A stretch of 64,000 nucleotides of DNA, taken from contig NZ_JADEYP010000004.1 in the NCBI RefSeq assembly GCF_020295405.1, positions 62,001 to 126,000 of the forward strand, read 5' to 3'. The translations under genes were made by a program, and so were the position numbers. Shown piece after piece: positions 1-6,896 of this stretch (position 1 is the first letter of the stretch; every line of letters begins with the position of its first letter). The notes beneath the pieces are model-generated. The model saw only the letters and a program-made list of their open reading frames with translations. It ran no database searches and was not told the DNA's origin. The stretch comes from Sphingobacterium bovistauri (GTDB lineage: Bacteria; Bacteroidota; Bacteroidia; Sphingobacteriales; Sphingobacteriaceae).

Positions 1-688
1 CCAAAGTATCTGCGTAAGTCCATATTTCGTCTTGTCGTTCTATGATGAATGTTCTCAATTCATCTGAAAGACTAAAAACAAAACTTTCTTCAAGCTCTAA
101 CTTCAGACTTCTCAACTCTTTACAAGATACTTTTATTTTCTCCGGAAGCAAAGTCATCAAAGGTTCAAACTCCATTGGTGCATAAGTCCCAAATTTCATA
201 CTCCAATAAGCTGAAAGCAAAGAGCGCATGATATAAAAAAAGGATTTCAGTTTCATTTCTTCAAAAGACACAGATTCCATTCGTCCTCGAACTATACCTA
301 AATAATGATGTATATGTCTTTTAGCTACATAAAAATCAATAAAAACTGATTTCATGTACGTCTGAAAACCCTCCTTTTCGCAGTAAACTATAGGCGATTG
401 TAACCATTCAAAAGGCGTTACATTGCTCTTATGAAGTAACAAAAACACTTTCTTTATGTCCCAACCTACAAAATCCAAGTCATCAACTATGGAGAATCCC
501 AATTCAGTTGATTCCTCAAACACTGACATATAATGATTCTTCTTTCTTTTATATATAAATCGAACATCGTAGTCACTATCTGTTGATGGAAACCCCCAAG
601 CTCTACTTCCAGATTCACAAGCAAACAATATTTCTATGTCGTACTTTTCCTCTATTTCCTTAAGTTTTGATATTATTATCTTTTCCAT
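1..688 (-). CDS. RlaP-type RNA-repair-associated Pol-beta nucleotidyltransferase (C terminus cut by window edge)
   Basis: The frame is open from the ATG at 688 to position 1, giving 229 residues without a stop. Residues 27-41 hold the Pol-beta nucleotidyltransferase signature: GS at 27-28, then SDYD with Asp39 and Asp41 as the metal-binding pair. The rest is helical and charged, as in the COG3541/PF10127 family. That family is named RlaP because its genes sit beside RtcB RNA ligases in RNA repair clusters. The expected activity is nucleotide addition to RNA ends, but the substrate is not known from this sequence. The gene lies 66 nt downstream of the slipin gene on the same strand, so they are probably cotranscribed. 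The family call is good; an RNA repair role here is inferred from family and context. Confidence 0.8.
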   Translation of the reverse strand, partial: MEKIIISKLKEIEEKYDIEILFACESGSRAWGFPSTDSDYDVRFIYKRKKNHYMSVFEESTELGFSIVDDLDFVGWDIKKVFLLLHKSNVTPFEWLQSPIVYCEKEGFQTYMKSVFIDFYVAKRHIHHYLGIVRGRMESVSFEEMKLKSFFYIMRSLLSAYWSMKFGTYAPMEFEPLMTLLPEKIKVSCKELRSLKLELEESFVFSLSDELRTFIIERQDEIWTYADTL

Positions 689-702
689 TAATTCCCTATT
701 TT

Positions 703-740
703 GGTTAGAGGTAGTAACCTCTTCAAAGCTACCCCTAACC
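703..740 (-). other. Intergenic hairpin between slipin and RlaP genes
   Basis: Two arms, 703-714 and 729-740, can form 11 base pairs with a single A/C mismatch around a 14-nt loop. The hairpin lies between the slipin stop codon and the RlaP start on the transcribed strand and lacks a T-tract. It is more likely a processing or translation-control element than a terminator. Confidence 0.5.
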
Positions 741-754
741 GTCTAAAAATCTAA

Positions 755-1849
755 TTATTTAACAAACAATTGTTTCAATTGATCGACTATTTGGCCATTT
801 CCGGAGACAGATATAGAGTTAATCTTTTCGGCAATTTTCTCTACATATTCCATCTCTTTCAATTTGAACAACATCGTATTATCTTCCATCAATTTCGCTG
901 TATTCAACAAGCTTCTTGTCGAAGCTGTCTCTTCACGACGTGTAATGATATTAGCCTGTGCACGTTTTTCAGCTACCAATACTTGGTTCATGATTTCTCG
1001 AATATCTCCTGGCAAAATCACATCTTTCATTCCCGAATTAAGAATTTTTACCCCCAATAATTCGACTTGAGACGCGACTTCTGCTAAGATATGCTCGTTA
1101 ATCGCTGATTTGTTCTCCATCAATTCATCCAAAGTCAATCGACCGATATAAGAACGTAATGCTAACTGCATTAAAATGTACAATTGTTTTTCAAAATCCT
1201 TATTCTCCAATAAAGATTTGATGATATCAACCACTTGGTATTGCACCGAAAAATTGATACGGATTTGTGCTTTATCTTTAGTTAATATTTCTTGACCTAC
1301 GATTTCCATAGTAGTCAAACGCATATCAGCTTTTGTTACTGCAATAGTGGTGGCATTTTTCCACCAGTAGTATGTACCAGCTTCCAACACTTTCTCAAAA
1401 GCACCATCGACAAACAATAATCCTTTCTCGGATGGCTCAATCTTGTGTTGACGGACATAGAATGCCAAAGATTGTTTTTCTAACAAATTCTTGCTTATCG
1501 CTTTCGAAATCTCGATAGTCGAAATATCTTCTTTTTGAAATGTTAACTCTTGCAATCCTTTCCAAAATATATGTCGCCCAGAGGTTAATGATTGTTTGAA
1601 ATTACCATTCGCATAAACAATTCCAATTTCATTATCCAATACATCTACAACTTCTACCAATTCTGAAAAACCCGAAATCTGTAACAATACATCAACATCA
1701 TATGGCGTATGAAATGGTTTCGCCATATCGTATTTTTGTATTTGCTCACCGAATCCTAACCAATATTTCCCAGCAGTCAATACACGTACTACAGCATTGT
1801 TCTTTACAACAAATCCTACTTCATTAGTGTTAATAGTTACTCTTTTCAT
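755..1849 (-). CDS. Slipin / SPFH (band 7) domain protein
   Basis: This is a 364-residue protein when started at the ATG at 1849. The open frame reaches 1903, but the A-rich stretch before 1849 is the usual Bacteroidota initiation context and the family starts near this Met. The first 150 residues hold three copies of a beta-strand motif of the form xGxxxxxGxxxxxLxxGxxxxW, at about residues 6-33, 70-96 and 140-165. A band-7/SPFH core follows (about 170-330), ending in a coiled segment. No transmembrane helix is evident, unlike classical slipins. SPFH proteins build ring or cage oligomers. Members of this branch occur with RtcB, RlaP and Ro60 in bacterial RNA repair clusters, as noted by Burroughs and Aravind. 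It lies between the tRNA-like leader and RlaP, so a shared function is likely. Confidence 0.85.
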   Translation of the reverse strand: MKRVTINTNEVGFVVKNNAVVRVLTAGKYWLGFGEQIQKYDMAKPFHTPYDVDVLLQISGFSELVEVVDVLDNEIGIVYANGNFKQSLTSGRHIFWKGLQELTFQKEDISTIEISKAISKNLLEKQSLAFYVRQHKIEPSEKGLLFVDGAFEKVLEAGTYYWWKNATTIAVTKADMRLTTMEIVGQEILTKDKAQIRINFSVQYQVVDIIKSLLENKDFEKQLYILMQLALRSYIGRLTLDELMENKSAINEHILAEVASQVELLGVKILNSGMKDVILPGDIREIMNQVLVAEKRAQANIITRREETASTRSLLNTAKLMEDNTMLFKLKEMEYVEKIAEKINSISVSGNGQIVDQLKQLFVK

Positions 1850-2147
1850 ATTATTGTTTTTTAATTTTTTATTTATTTGAACAGTTAAACTCCTAATTCT
1901 CACTATTCATACCTCAATTCTTCTAAAAAAGCCTTTCGTGTCTTGCTCATCAGTTCGCTACGGAGTACAGAAGGAGTTTACTAAGCTAAACGAGTATTCA
2001 TCTATTATATTTCGATGATCTAAGACCAAAGATTTCCCTAGAGATTACATACGAATATGTTTAACAAACTTGTTCTATTCTGCTAAGAAGCAAGCCGATT
2101 TGTTATTTTCATACTTTAATTAGAGCAATTCAACAACCGAACAAGAG
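1850..2147 (-). promoter_or_regulatory. Long 5' leader between the tRNA-like RNA and the slipin start
   Basis: This stretch has no credible ORF. An inverted repeat (1885-1893 with 1972-1980, 9 bp perfect) could fold the last 100 nt before the slipin start into one long-range stem. No clear terminator separates the tRNA-like modules from the slipin gene. The RNA may therefore be released by processing, or the modules may act as a cis-acting leader. Confidence 0.4.
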
Positions 2148-2196
2148 ACGAAAAGCTTATGGTGACTTTTTGAAAGAAAGTCTAAACTTCAAAAAT

Positions 2197-2257
2197 GGAA
2201 CTTTCGTTCCTCCAACCGATGACACATGTGACAGATGTGTGCGGGACTCGAACCCGC
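2197..2257 (-). ncRNA. Permuted tRNA-like module 2 (weaker D-arm)
   Basis: On the minus strand 2257-2241 is a second perfect T-arm with the loop TTCGAGT in a GC-rich 5-bp stem. It is followed at once by a 6-bp hairpin (ACACAT with ATGTGT, 2240-2222) in the acceptor position. A degenerate D-like segment with two GG pairs follows at 2220-2211. A 5-bp hairpin with a GAAA tetraloop occupies 2210-2197. Only about 13 nt separate this module from module 1. The arm order is the same as in module 1, so this looks like a diverged tandem copy rather than chance. Confidence 0.65.
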
Positions 2258-2270
2258 CTTTTTTGGCTAT

Positions 2271-2322
2271 ACTCTACCCACTGAGTTATTTCGTCTATGA
2301 CGAAAGTAGGATTCGAACCTAC
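2271..2322 (-). ncRNA. Permuted tRNA-like module 1 (T-arm, 7-bp acceptor, D-arm)
   Basis: Read on the minus strand, 2322-2306 is a perfect T-arm: 5-bp stem with the 7-nt loop TTCGAAT. Directly next, 2305-2289 is a 7-bp stem, TTTCGTC with GACGAAA, closed by a 3-nt loop; this equals a tRNA acceptor stem whose two strands are joined at the CCA end. Then come T and A, matching U8 and A9, and a 4-bp D-stem (ACTC/GAGT, 2286-2271) whose 8-nt loop starts with A, ends with A and contains GGG. The usual elbow contacts (U8-A14, G18-55, G19-56, U54-A58) are all available. The anticodon arm is absent, its place being taken by the ends of the module. Confidence 0.85.
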
Positions 2323-2523
2323 GACCCTAGCATTAACACCACCGTCCTCTTGCTATGTCAGTATATTGTATTCTATGGAACCAACACTACCCTGCTATAC
2401 AGAAACAAGAGACTAGGACAAGCATTCGAGCTTTGTGGTTTCTTTGTGTACATTGGTACACATATCTTGATAAGCTTTTCGCTTCATTATAATCAAAGAA
2501 CTCATTCAGCTTAGCTGACATTA

Positions 2524-2531
2524 CAAAGATG
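2524..2531 (-). promoter_or_regulatory. Candidate -7 element for the tRNA-like RNA / slipin transcript
   Basis: On the minus strand 2531-2524 reads CATCTTTG, one mismatch from TAnnTTTG. No good TTTG -33 element is found at the expected distance; instead operator site 1 (2542-2560) covers that position. This would suit a promoter needing an activator. The predicted start, near 2520, lies about 40 nt before the long-range stem. Confidence 0.4.
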
Positions 2532-2541
2532 CATAGGTCTA

Positions 2542-2560
2542 TACGCAGCAGTTTTGCGCA
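2542..2560. promoter_or_regulatory. Operator-like inverted repeat 1
   Basis: TACGCAG, 5 bp, TTGCGCA. The arms match at 5 of 7 positions. It is followed by GTAAAATAATTA (2561-2572), the same 12 bp that follow site 2. Its location at the -33 region of the leftward promoter suggests binding by the divergently encoded WYL regulator. The regulator assignment is inference. Confidence 0.55.
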
Positions 2561-2674
2561 GTAAAATAATTAATGAAATAAATTGCGTGAAAACAGGTAA
2601 TTGCCTTAAAATAAGTTATATAATTTCTTATAAAACAATATTTATTACAAAAATGAGGTTCGTTAGCGAAGAGT

Positions 2675-2693
2675 TACGCAAGTCCTTTGCGTA
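2675..2693. promoter_or_regulatory. Operator-like inverted repeat 2
   Basis: TACGCAA, 5 bp, TTGCGTA is a perfect 7-bp inverted repeat. Together with the 12 bp after it (2694-2705), 18 of 19 bases from 2687 match the equivalent stretch at site 1. A rightward promoter can be read through it: TTTG at 2686-2689, 20 bp, TACATTTA at 2710-2717, about 30 nt before the WYL start. A protein bound here would overlap the -33 element of the WYL gene, consistent with autoregulation. Confidence 0.6.
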
Positions 2694-2745
2694 GTAAAAT
2701 AATTATCCTTACATTTAATACTGTATTTAAAGCACACAAATAGCC

Positions 2746-3777
2746 ATGTCTGTAAATAAACTTGCACTTATACGTTACAAAACTATAGATCACTTCCTCA
2801 GACAGCGCCATAGAAAGTGGACATTGGAAGATCTGATGGTAAAAATTGCAGATGCCCTATATGAATACGAGGGTATTACATCTGGAGTCAGTAAACGAAC
2901 GGTACAAGGTGATATACAGTTTATGCGATCCAACAAACTTGCTTACAATGCGCCGATTGTTGTGATAGATAGAAAATACTATACGTACGCAGATCCCAAC
3001 TACAGCATTAATAATTCTCCAATGACTGATGCTGATTTAGGTAAAATGAAAGATGCTGTCGATTTTTTGAAATATATGAATGGTTTCACTCATTTTGAAG
3101 AAATGAGTGATTTGATTGTTCGTTTAGAGTCCAATTTGAGTAAATCCGAAGGAAATAAAAAAGTAGCTATACAATTAGAAAGCAATAAGCTACTCAAAGG
3201 TTTGGAGTGGATTACAGCAATACACAAAGCTATTCGTGACGAGATACCCTTATTAATATCCTACAAGTCTTTCAAGTCTAAAGCAGAAACGCAACAAGTT
3301 TATTTTCCTTACTTATTAAAGGAATACCGAAACCGTTGGTTTTTGATTTGTAAACCTAAAAAAGGAACTGTTTTAATAACTCTGGCTTTAGATCGAATAC
3401 TTGAAATTGAAGAAATGGCAAAATCCGGATTTGTACCTTATGAAGGGATAGATTTTGAACGTTATTTCGAAGACACCATTGGTGTTACAAAAACTAGTCG
3501 TGATAGAGGGCAACGTGTGATCTTAGAAATTGATGCCTACAATGCACCTTATGTAGAAACAAAGCCTATACACCCATCTCAGCAAATACTTACAAAAGGG
3601 GAAGATGGAAGTATCATCTTACGCATAGATGTTGTATTGAATTTCGAATTAGAACGCGAAATATTAGGTTTCGGCGAAAATATAAAAGTTATCTCACCTC
3701 CAAGACTAAAAAATAGAATTGCAAATAGATTAAAATCTGCTTTTAATAGGTATGTAGACGTAAATATAGATAACTGA
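2746..3777 (+). CDS. WYL-domain transcriptional regulator
   Basis: The 343-residue protein has an N-terminal winged helix-turn-helix (about 1-75; SKRTVQGDIQFMR is the recognition region), a linker, a WYL domain (about 165-235, with YFPYLLKEYRNRWFLIC) and a WCX C-terminal extension (about 250-340). WYL domains sense nucleic-acid or nucleotide ligands in several phage-defence and RNA-repair regulators. The gene is divergent from the tRNA-like RNA/slipin/RlaP unit, and the two operator-like repeats lie in the shared intergenic region. It most likely controls that unit and itself. Its ligand could be damaged RNA or nucleotide ends, but nothing in the sequence decides this. Confidence 0.9.
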   Translation: MSVNKLALIRYKTIDHFLRQRHRKWTLEDLMVKIADALYEYEGITSGVSKRTVQGDIQFMRSNKLAYNAPIVVIDRKYYTYADPNYSINNSPMTDADLGKMKDAVDFLKYMNGFTHFEEMSDLIVRLESNLSKSEGNKKVAIQLESNKLLKGLEWITAIHKAIRDEIPLLISYKSFKSKAETQQVYFPYLLKEYRNRWFLICKPKKGTVLITLALDRILEIEEMAKSGFVPYEGIDFERYFEDTIGVTKTSRDRGQRVILEIDAYNAPYVETKPIHPSQQILTKGEDGSIILRIDVVLNFELEREILGFGENIKVISPPRLKNRIANRLKSAFNRYVDVNIDN

Positions 3778-3911
3778 ACCTAAAGAATAAATAACTTACC
3801 TTTGCCTAATCAAAACACCCATAATGTGTAATTATCTTATAAATCAACTGGTTGCATTTTTAAAGTAACAAGAGAGAAACATTGAATTTTCTGTGTTTTT
3901 CGACAATTGAA

Positions 3912-5393
3912 TTATAAATTCTTTACTATTTCTATCCTAGTAATTAAGTCATTCATGATTTCATCTATAGATGACGATGAACCTGAAGAGTGAAATCGGA
4001 TGTCTCCATATTTATCAATAATGATTTTTGTAGGCAAAGCTTTTACCTCATATAAGGTAGCGATTCTTTTATTCCAATCAGTCATTTCGTCGAACAAGAC
4101 ATTAAAAGAATAATTATTATTCTTAATAAACTCTGATACAATAGATTTAAAATCCGGCTCCTTCTGAGAGGTATTTATAAATAGAAATTGAACATCTTCA
4201 TCGTTTTTATATTTATTAACTAAAGACTGCATTCCAGGAAATGAGCGAATGCATGGGCCACACCAAGTTGCCCAAAAATCTAAAATCACAACTTTTCCTC
4301 GAAAATCAGAAAGATTGACCATTTTATTCTCTAAGTTGTATAGAGAAAAGTCTTGAGCTGATCTCTTTATTAGTTGAGATTTTAGATTAGCAATTCGATT
4401 ATCTTTAGCTTTATTACGTAAATCAGAAAGGTATGAATCATAACTTCTAGAATCACCTACTTTAGTATACAATTGCTGTAATTCATTATCAGATATTATT
4501 TCAACTATACTATAGTGATTTTGAACGATATTGTCCTCAATTATATGTAATGCTTCTTTATAAGACAGTTTATCTCTATATCTTTGTATAAGATATTTTA
4601 TAATAAAAAGAGTTCTATCCCCCTCGTTATAAAGTTTGTTCGCTAAAGAAATGGCTTGATTAGTACTATCAGTGGCTATCAGCGATTTTAAGTAAATATG
4701 ATTTACTTGCGTTACAGTTGCCTCATCAATGACTGGCTTATCATGTTTATTTAAAATGTAATAAGCTTTATCTGATAGCATCAAAGCTTTACTATTTTCT
4801 CTTAGGTCTAATAACTGTTGTCCAACAATAGAATAGCTTTCTAATTTCTTAGTTAATGAATCTGTTAGCAATACATAATGAAGAGCTAATTCATAATTCT
4901 TACTATTTATAAATTTTTTTGAAATTTCTAAATAACTCCAATCATAAAATGATAATGGATTAAACCCAAACTTTTCGGCACTTTTTAAAGATTGAAAATA
5001 ACTCTTGGGAAACCTCCTGTAGAAATCGTTAATACATAACTCGTATTGATCTACAGTAATTATTGAGTCTTGAATTAATTTATCAAATTCTAATTGCCTT
5101 ACTAAATATCCATTTGGGAACTTATTTATAATTAATCTTTTCAAACTATCCTTTCCCTCATTATCTTCTACTAGACTCATGGCAGAATAACCTAACATAT
5201 TTATGTTCTCATTCTTAGAGAACATAAATTCACTAGATAAATCTCTTAATTTAGATTTATCTTTTCCATTATGATAGACTTCATTGAGCATTTTAACTGC
5301 AGAAGTTAAATCATAGCTATCAAACTCTTTCTTTTGAGCAAAAGACATAAATCCTAACAAATGCATTAATAAGTATAAGCAAAACCTTTTCAT
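3912..5393 (-). CDS. TlpA-like periplasmic thiol-disulfide oxidoreductase with long N-terminal region
   Basis: The protein has 493 residues. The first 19 form a signal peptide ending SFAQ. Residues about 30-340 are helical, TPR-like and poorly conserved. A thioredoxin-fold domain fills the last 150 residues, with the active site WCGPC near residue 375 and the cis-Pro loop LPTKI near 455. The layout matches Bacteroidota TlpA/ResA-like proteins, which reduce disulfides of exported proteins. The gene is a single transcription unit flanked by AT-rich gaps. The thioredoxin domain is certain; the substrate is unknown. Confidence 0.85.
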   Translation of the reverse strand: MKRFCLYLLMHLLGFMSFAQKKEFDSYDLTSAVKMLNEVYHNGKDKSKLRDLSSEFMFSKNENINMLGYSAMSLVEDNEGKDSLKRLIINKFPNGYLVRQLEFDKLIQDSIITVDQYELCINDFYRRFPKSYFQSLKSAEKFGFNPLSFYDWSYLEISKKFINSKNYELALHYVLLTDSLTKKLESYSIVGQQLLDLRENSKALMLSDKAYYILNKHDKPVIDEATVTQVNHIYLKSLIATDSTNQAISLANKLYNEGDRTLFIIKYLIQRYRDKLSYKEALHIIEDNIVQNHYSIVEIISDNELQQLYTKVGDSRSYDSYLSDLRNKAKDNRIANLKSQLIKRSAQDFSLYNLENKMVNLSDFRGKVVILDFWATWCGPCIRSFPGMQSLVNKYKNDEDVQFLFINTSQKEPDFKSIVSEFIKNNNYSFNVLFDEMTDWNKRIATLYEVKALPTKIIIDKYGDIRFHSSGSSSSIDEIMNDLITRIEIVKNL

Positions 5394-5479
5394 GGATTAT
5401 AAATTGATTTATTCTAAAAATACTGATTATCTAATAAATCTTTATAAAATTTATTCGAGTAACAATTTAACTAATCGAT

Positions 5480-5487
5480 TATCTTTG
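5480..5487 (+). promoter_or_regulatory. -7 promoter element before hemW
   Basis: TATCTTTG fits the Bacteroidota -7 consensus TAnnTTTG exactly. It predicts a 5' leader of about 20 nt. No strong -33 TTTG is seen. Confidence 0.5.
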
Positions 5488-5511
5488 TTCCACAACAACT
5501 GAGCGGCACCC

Positions 5512-6645
5512 ATGATATATTTTCATATTCCTTTCTGTAAGCAAGCATGTCATTACTGTGATTTTCATTTCAGTACTTCGTTGAAGTATAAGGAGGAGAT
5601 GCTTTTAGCTATGCAAAAGGAAATTATACAGCGTGCACATTATTTAGAGGATAAGAAAGTACACAGTATATATTTTGGTGGCGGTACGCCTTCCATTTTG
5701 GATTCTGAAGATATATTGAAATTGATCGGAACTGTTGAAAAGAATTTTGAAATCAGTTCGGATGCCGAGATTACATTAGAAGCTAATCCTGACGATTTAA
5801 CTGCAAATAAGGTCAAAGCACTGCGACAGACTCCTATCAATCGTTTTTCAATAGGCATACAGTCTTTCTATGAGGAAGATTTGATATGGATGAATCGTGC
5901 GCATAATGCTCAAGAAGCAGATTCCTCTGTCAAACGCGTGCAAGATGCGGGATTTGATAATATTACCTGTGATTTGATATATGGTTATCCATTGCTGACG
6001 GACGAAAAGTGGAAAGCAAATATGCAGAAGCTTATTACGATGAATATTCCACATATTTCCTCCTATTCTATGACTGTAGAGAAGAAAACGGCATTGGCGC
6101 ATTTTGTAAAGGAAGGGAAAACTCCTGCTATGGATGATGCGCAGAGTGCGGGACAGATGTTGATGCTAATAGATACGCTCACAAATAATGGTTTTGAGCA
6201 TTATGAGATATCTAATTTTGCGAAAAATGGTATGTATGCTAAGCATAATACAAACTATTGGAAAGGTAAACATTATTTAGGTATAGGGCCTTCGGCACAT
6301 TCTTTCGATGGAAATAGCCGATCATGGAATATTGCCAACAATGCAAAATATATTGCTGCACTTACAGACCATAACGATTTTCAAGAGATTGAAAAACTAA
6401 CAAAAAATGATCGTTTCAACGAATATGTGATGACTTCTATCCGCACGATGTGGGGATTGGATGTACAAAAAATAGAACAAGAGTTTGGTTACGATTATGC
6501 CCAACATATTTTGAAGTCGAGTCGTAGTTTTGTTGCGAATGAAGAGGTGGAAATCATAGACAATCGAATAATTCGCGCCACAACAAAAGGTAAGTTATTA
6601 GCCGATCTTATCGCTTCAGAATTATTTGTGCTGGATGAGAAATGA
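5512..6645 (+). CDS. hemW: Radical SAM heme chaperone HemW
   Basis: The 377-residue protein begins with the radical SAM cluster motif CKQACHYC (Cys9, Cys13, Cys16) and carries GGGTPS near residue 57. The C terminus matches the HemW family (NYWKGKHYLGIGPSAHSF). HemW binds and delivers heme. It is a paralogue of the oxygen-independent coproporphyrinogen oxidase HemN, and the short length and N-terminal cluster motif here favour HemW. The ATG at 5512 leaves only two residues before the core starts (YFHIPFC), so the start is secure. Confidence 0.9.
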   Translation: MIYFHIPFCKQACHYCDFHFSTSLKYKEEMLLAMQKEIIQRAHYLEDKKVHSIYFGGGTPSILDSEDILKLIGTVEKNFEISSDAEITLEANPDDLTANKVKALRQTPINRFSIGIQSFYEEDLIWMNRAHNAQEADSSVKRVQDAGFDNITCDLIYGYPLLTDEKWKANMQKLITMNIPHISSYSMTVEKKTALAHFVKEGKTPAMDDAQSAGQMLMLIDTLTNNGFEHYEISNFAKNGMYAKHNTNYWKGKHYLGIGPSAHSFDGNSRSWNIANNAKYIAALTDHNDFQEIEKLTKNDRFNEYVMTSIRTMWGLDVQKIEQEFGYDYAQHILKSSRSFVANEEVEIIDNRIIRATTKGKLLADLIASELFVLDEK

Positions 6646-6840
6646 TTCGAAACAAGTTGATTTCTTAAAAAACTGAAAATCAAAAGACTATTTCTTGGCA
6701 TTATTGAGTTAATTATTGTCTTTTCTGGCACGTCGGTTTGTTATAGAAATTCAATTTTTGATACTTATACACCTGATTTTTTGTTAAAATAGCAAAATAT
6801 CATACTGCGTGAGGTGAAAAATTATTAAAAATAAAATTAG

Positions 6841-6873
6841 TTTGGTGTAGAATACACAATATACCTAAGTTTG
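6841..6873 (+). promoter_or_regulatory. Promoter of the GAPDH gene
   Basis: TTTG (6841-6844), 21 bp, TAAGTTTG (6866-6873) is a full match to the Bacteroidota promoter form. The predicted start lies about 20 nt before the ATG at 6897. Confidence 0.6.
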
Positions 6874-6896
6874 TGTCATAATAACCCTATTATTTT

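Larger units (their letters stand above)
2148..2482 (-). ncRNA. Y RNA-like noncoding RNA with two permuted tRNA-like modules
   Basis: The ends of this region are inverted repeats (2470-2482 and 2148-2160) that pair over 12 bp plus one G-U. They enclose about 310 nt. Inside are two modules built in the order T-arm, acceptor-like hairpin, D-arm, described separately. A 5-bp stem (TAGCA with TGCTA, within 2325-2357) and a 6-bp hairpin near 2450-2465 are also possible. Closure of the RNA by pairing of its own ends, plus tRNA mimicry of acceptor, T and D regions, is the design described for bacterial Y RNAs such as YrlA. Those tether Ro60 to an effector. The sequence shows the folds directly; the Y RNA identity is inference. 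The strand follows from the T-loop and D-loop consensus. Confidence 0.75.

Noticed and set aside
1934..1953. Hammerhead-ribozyme-like core on the minus strand: CTGATGAG, 7 nt, CGAAA
   Set aside because: Stem II would have only one base pair, and no convincing stem III partner or NUH cleavage site could be placed.
2241..2322. Ordinary tRNA genes or tRNA pseudogenes
   Set aside because: The arms are in permuted order, anticodon arms are missing, and acceptor strands face each other across short loops, so a normal tRNA cannot be folded.
2170..2514. 114-codon plus-strand ORF across the tRNA-like region
   Set aside because: It runs antisense to the T-arms and D-arm, has no protein-like signature, and its open frame follows from the RNA's base composition.
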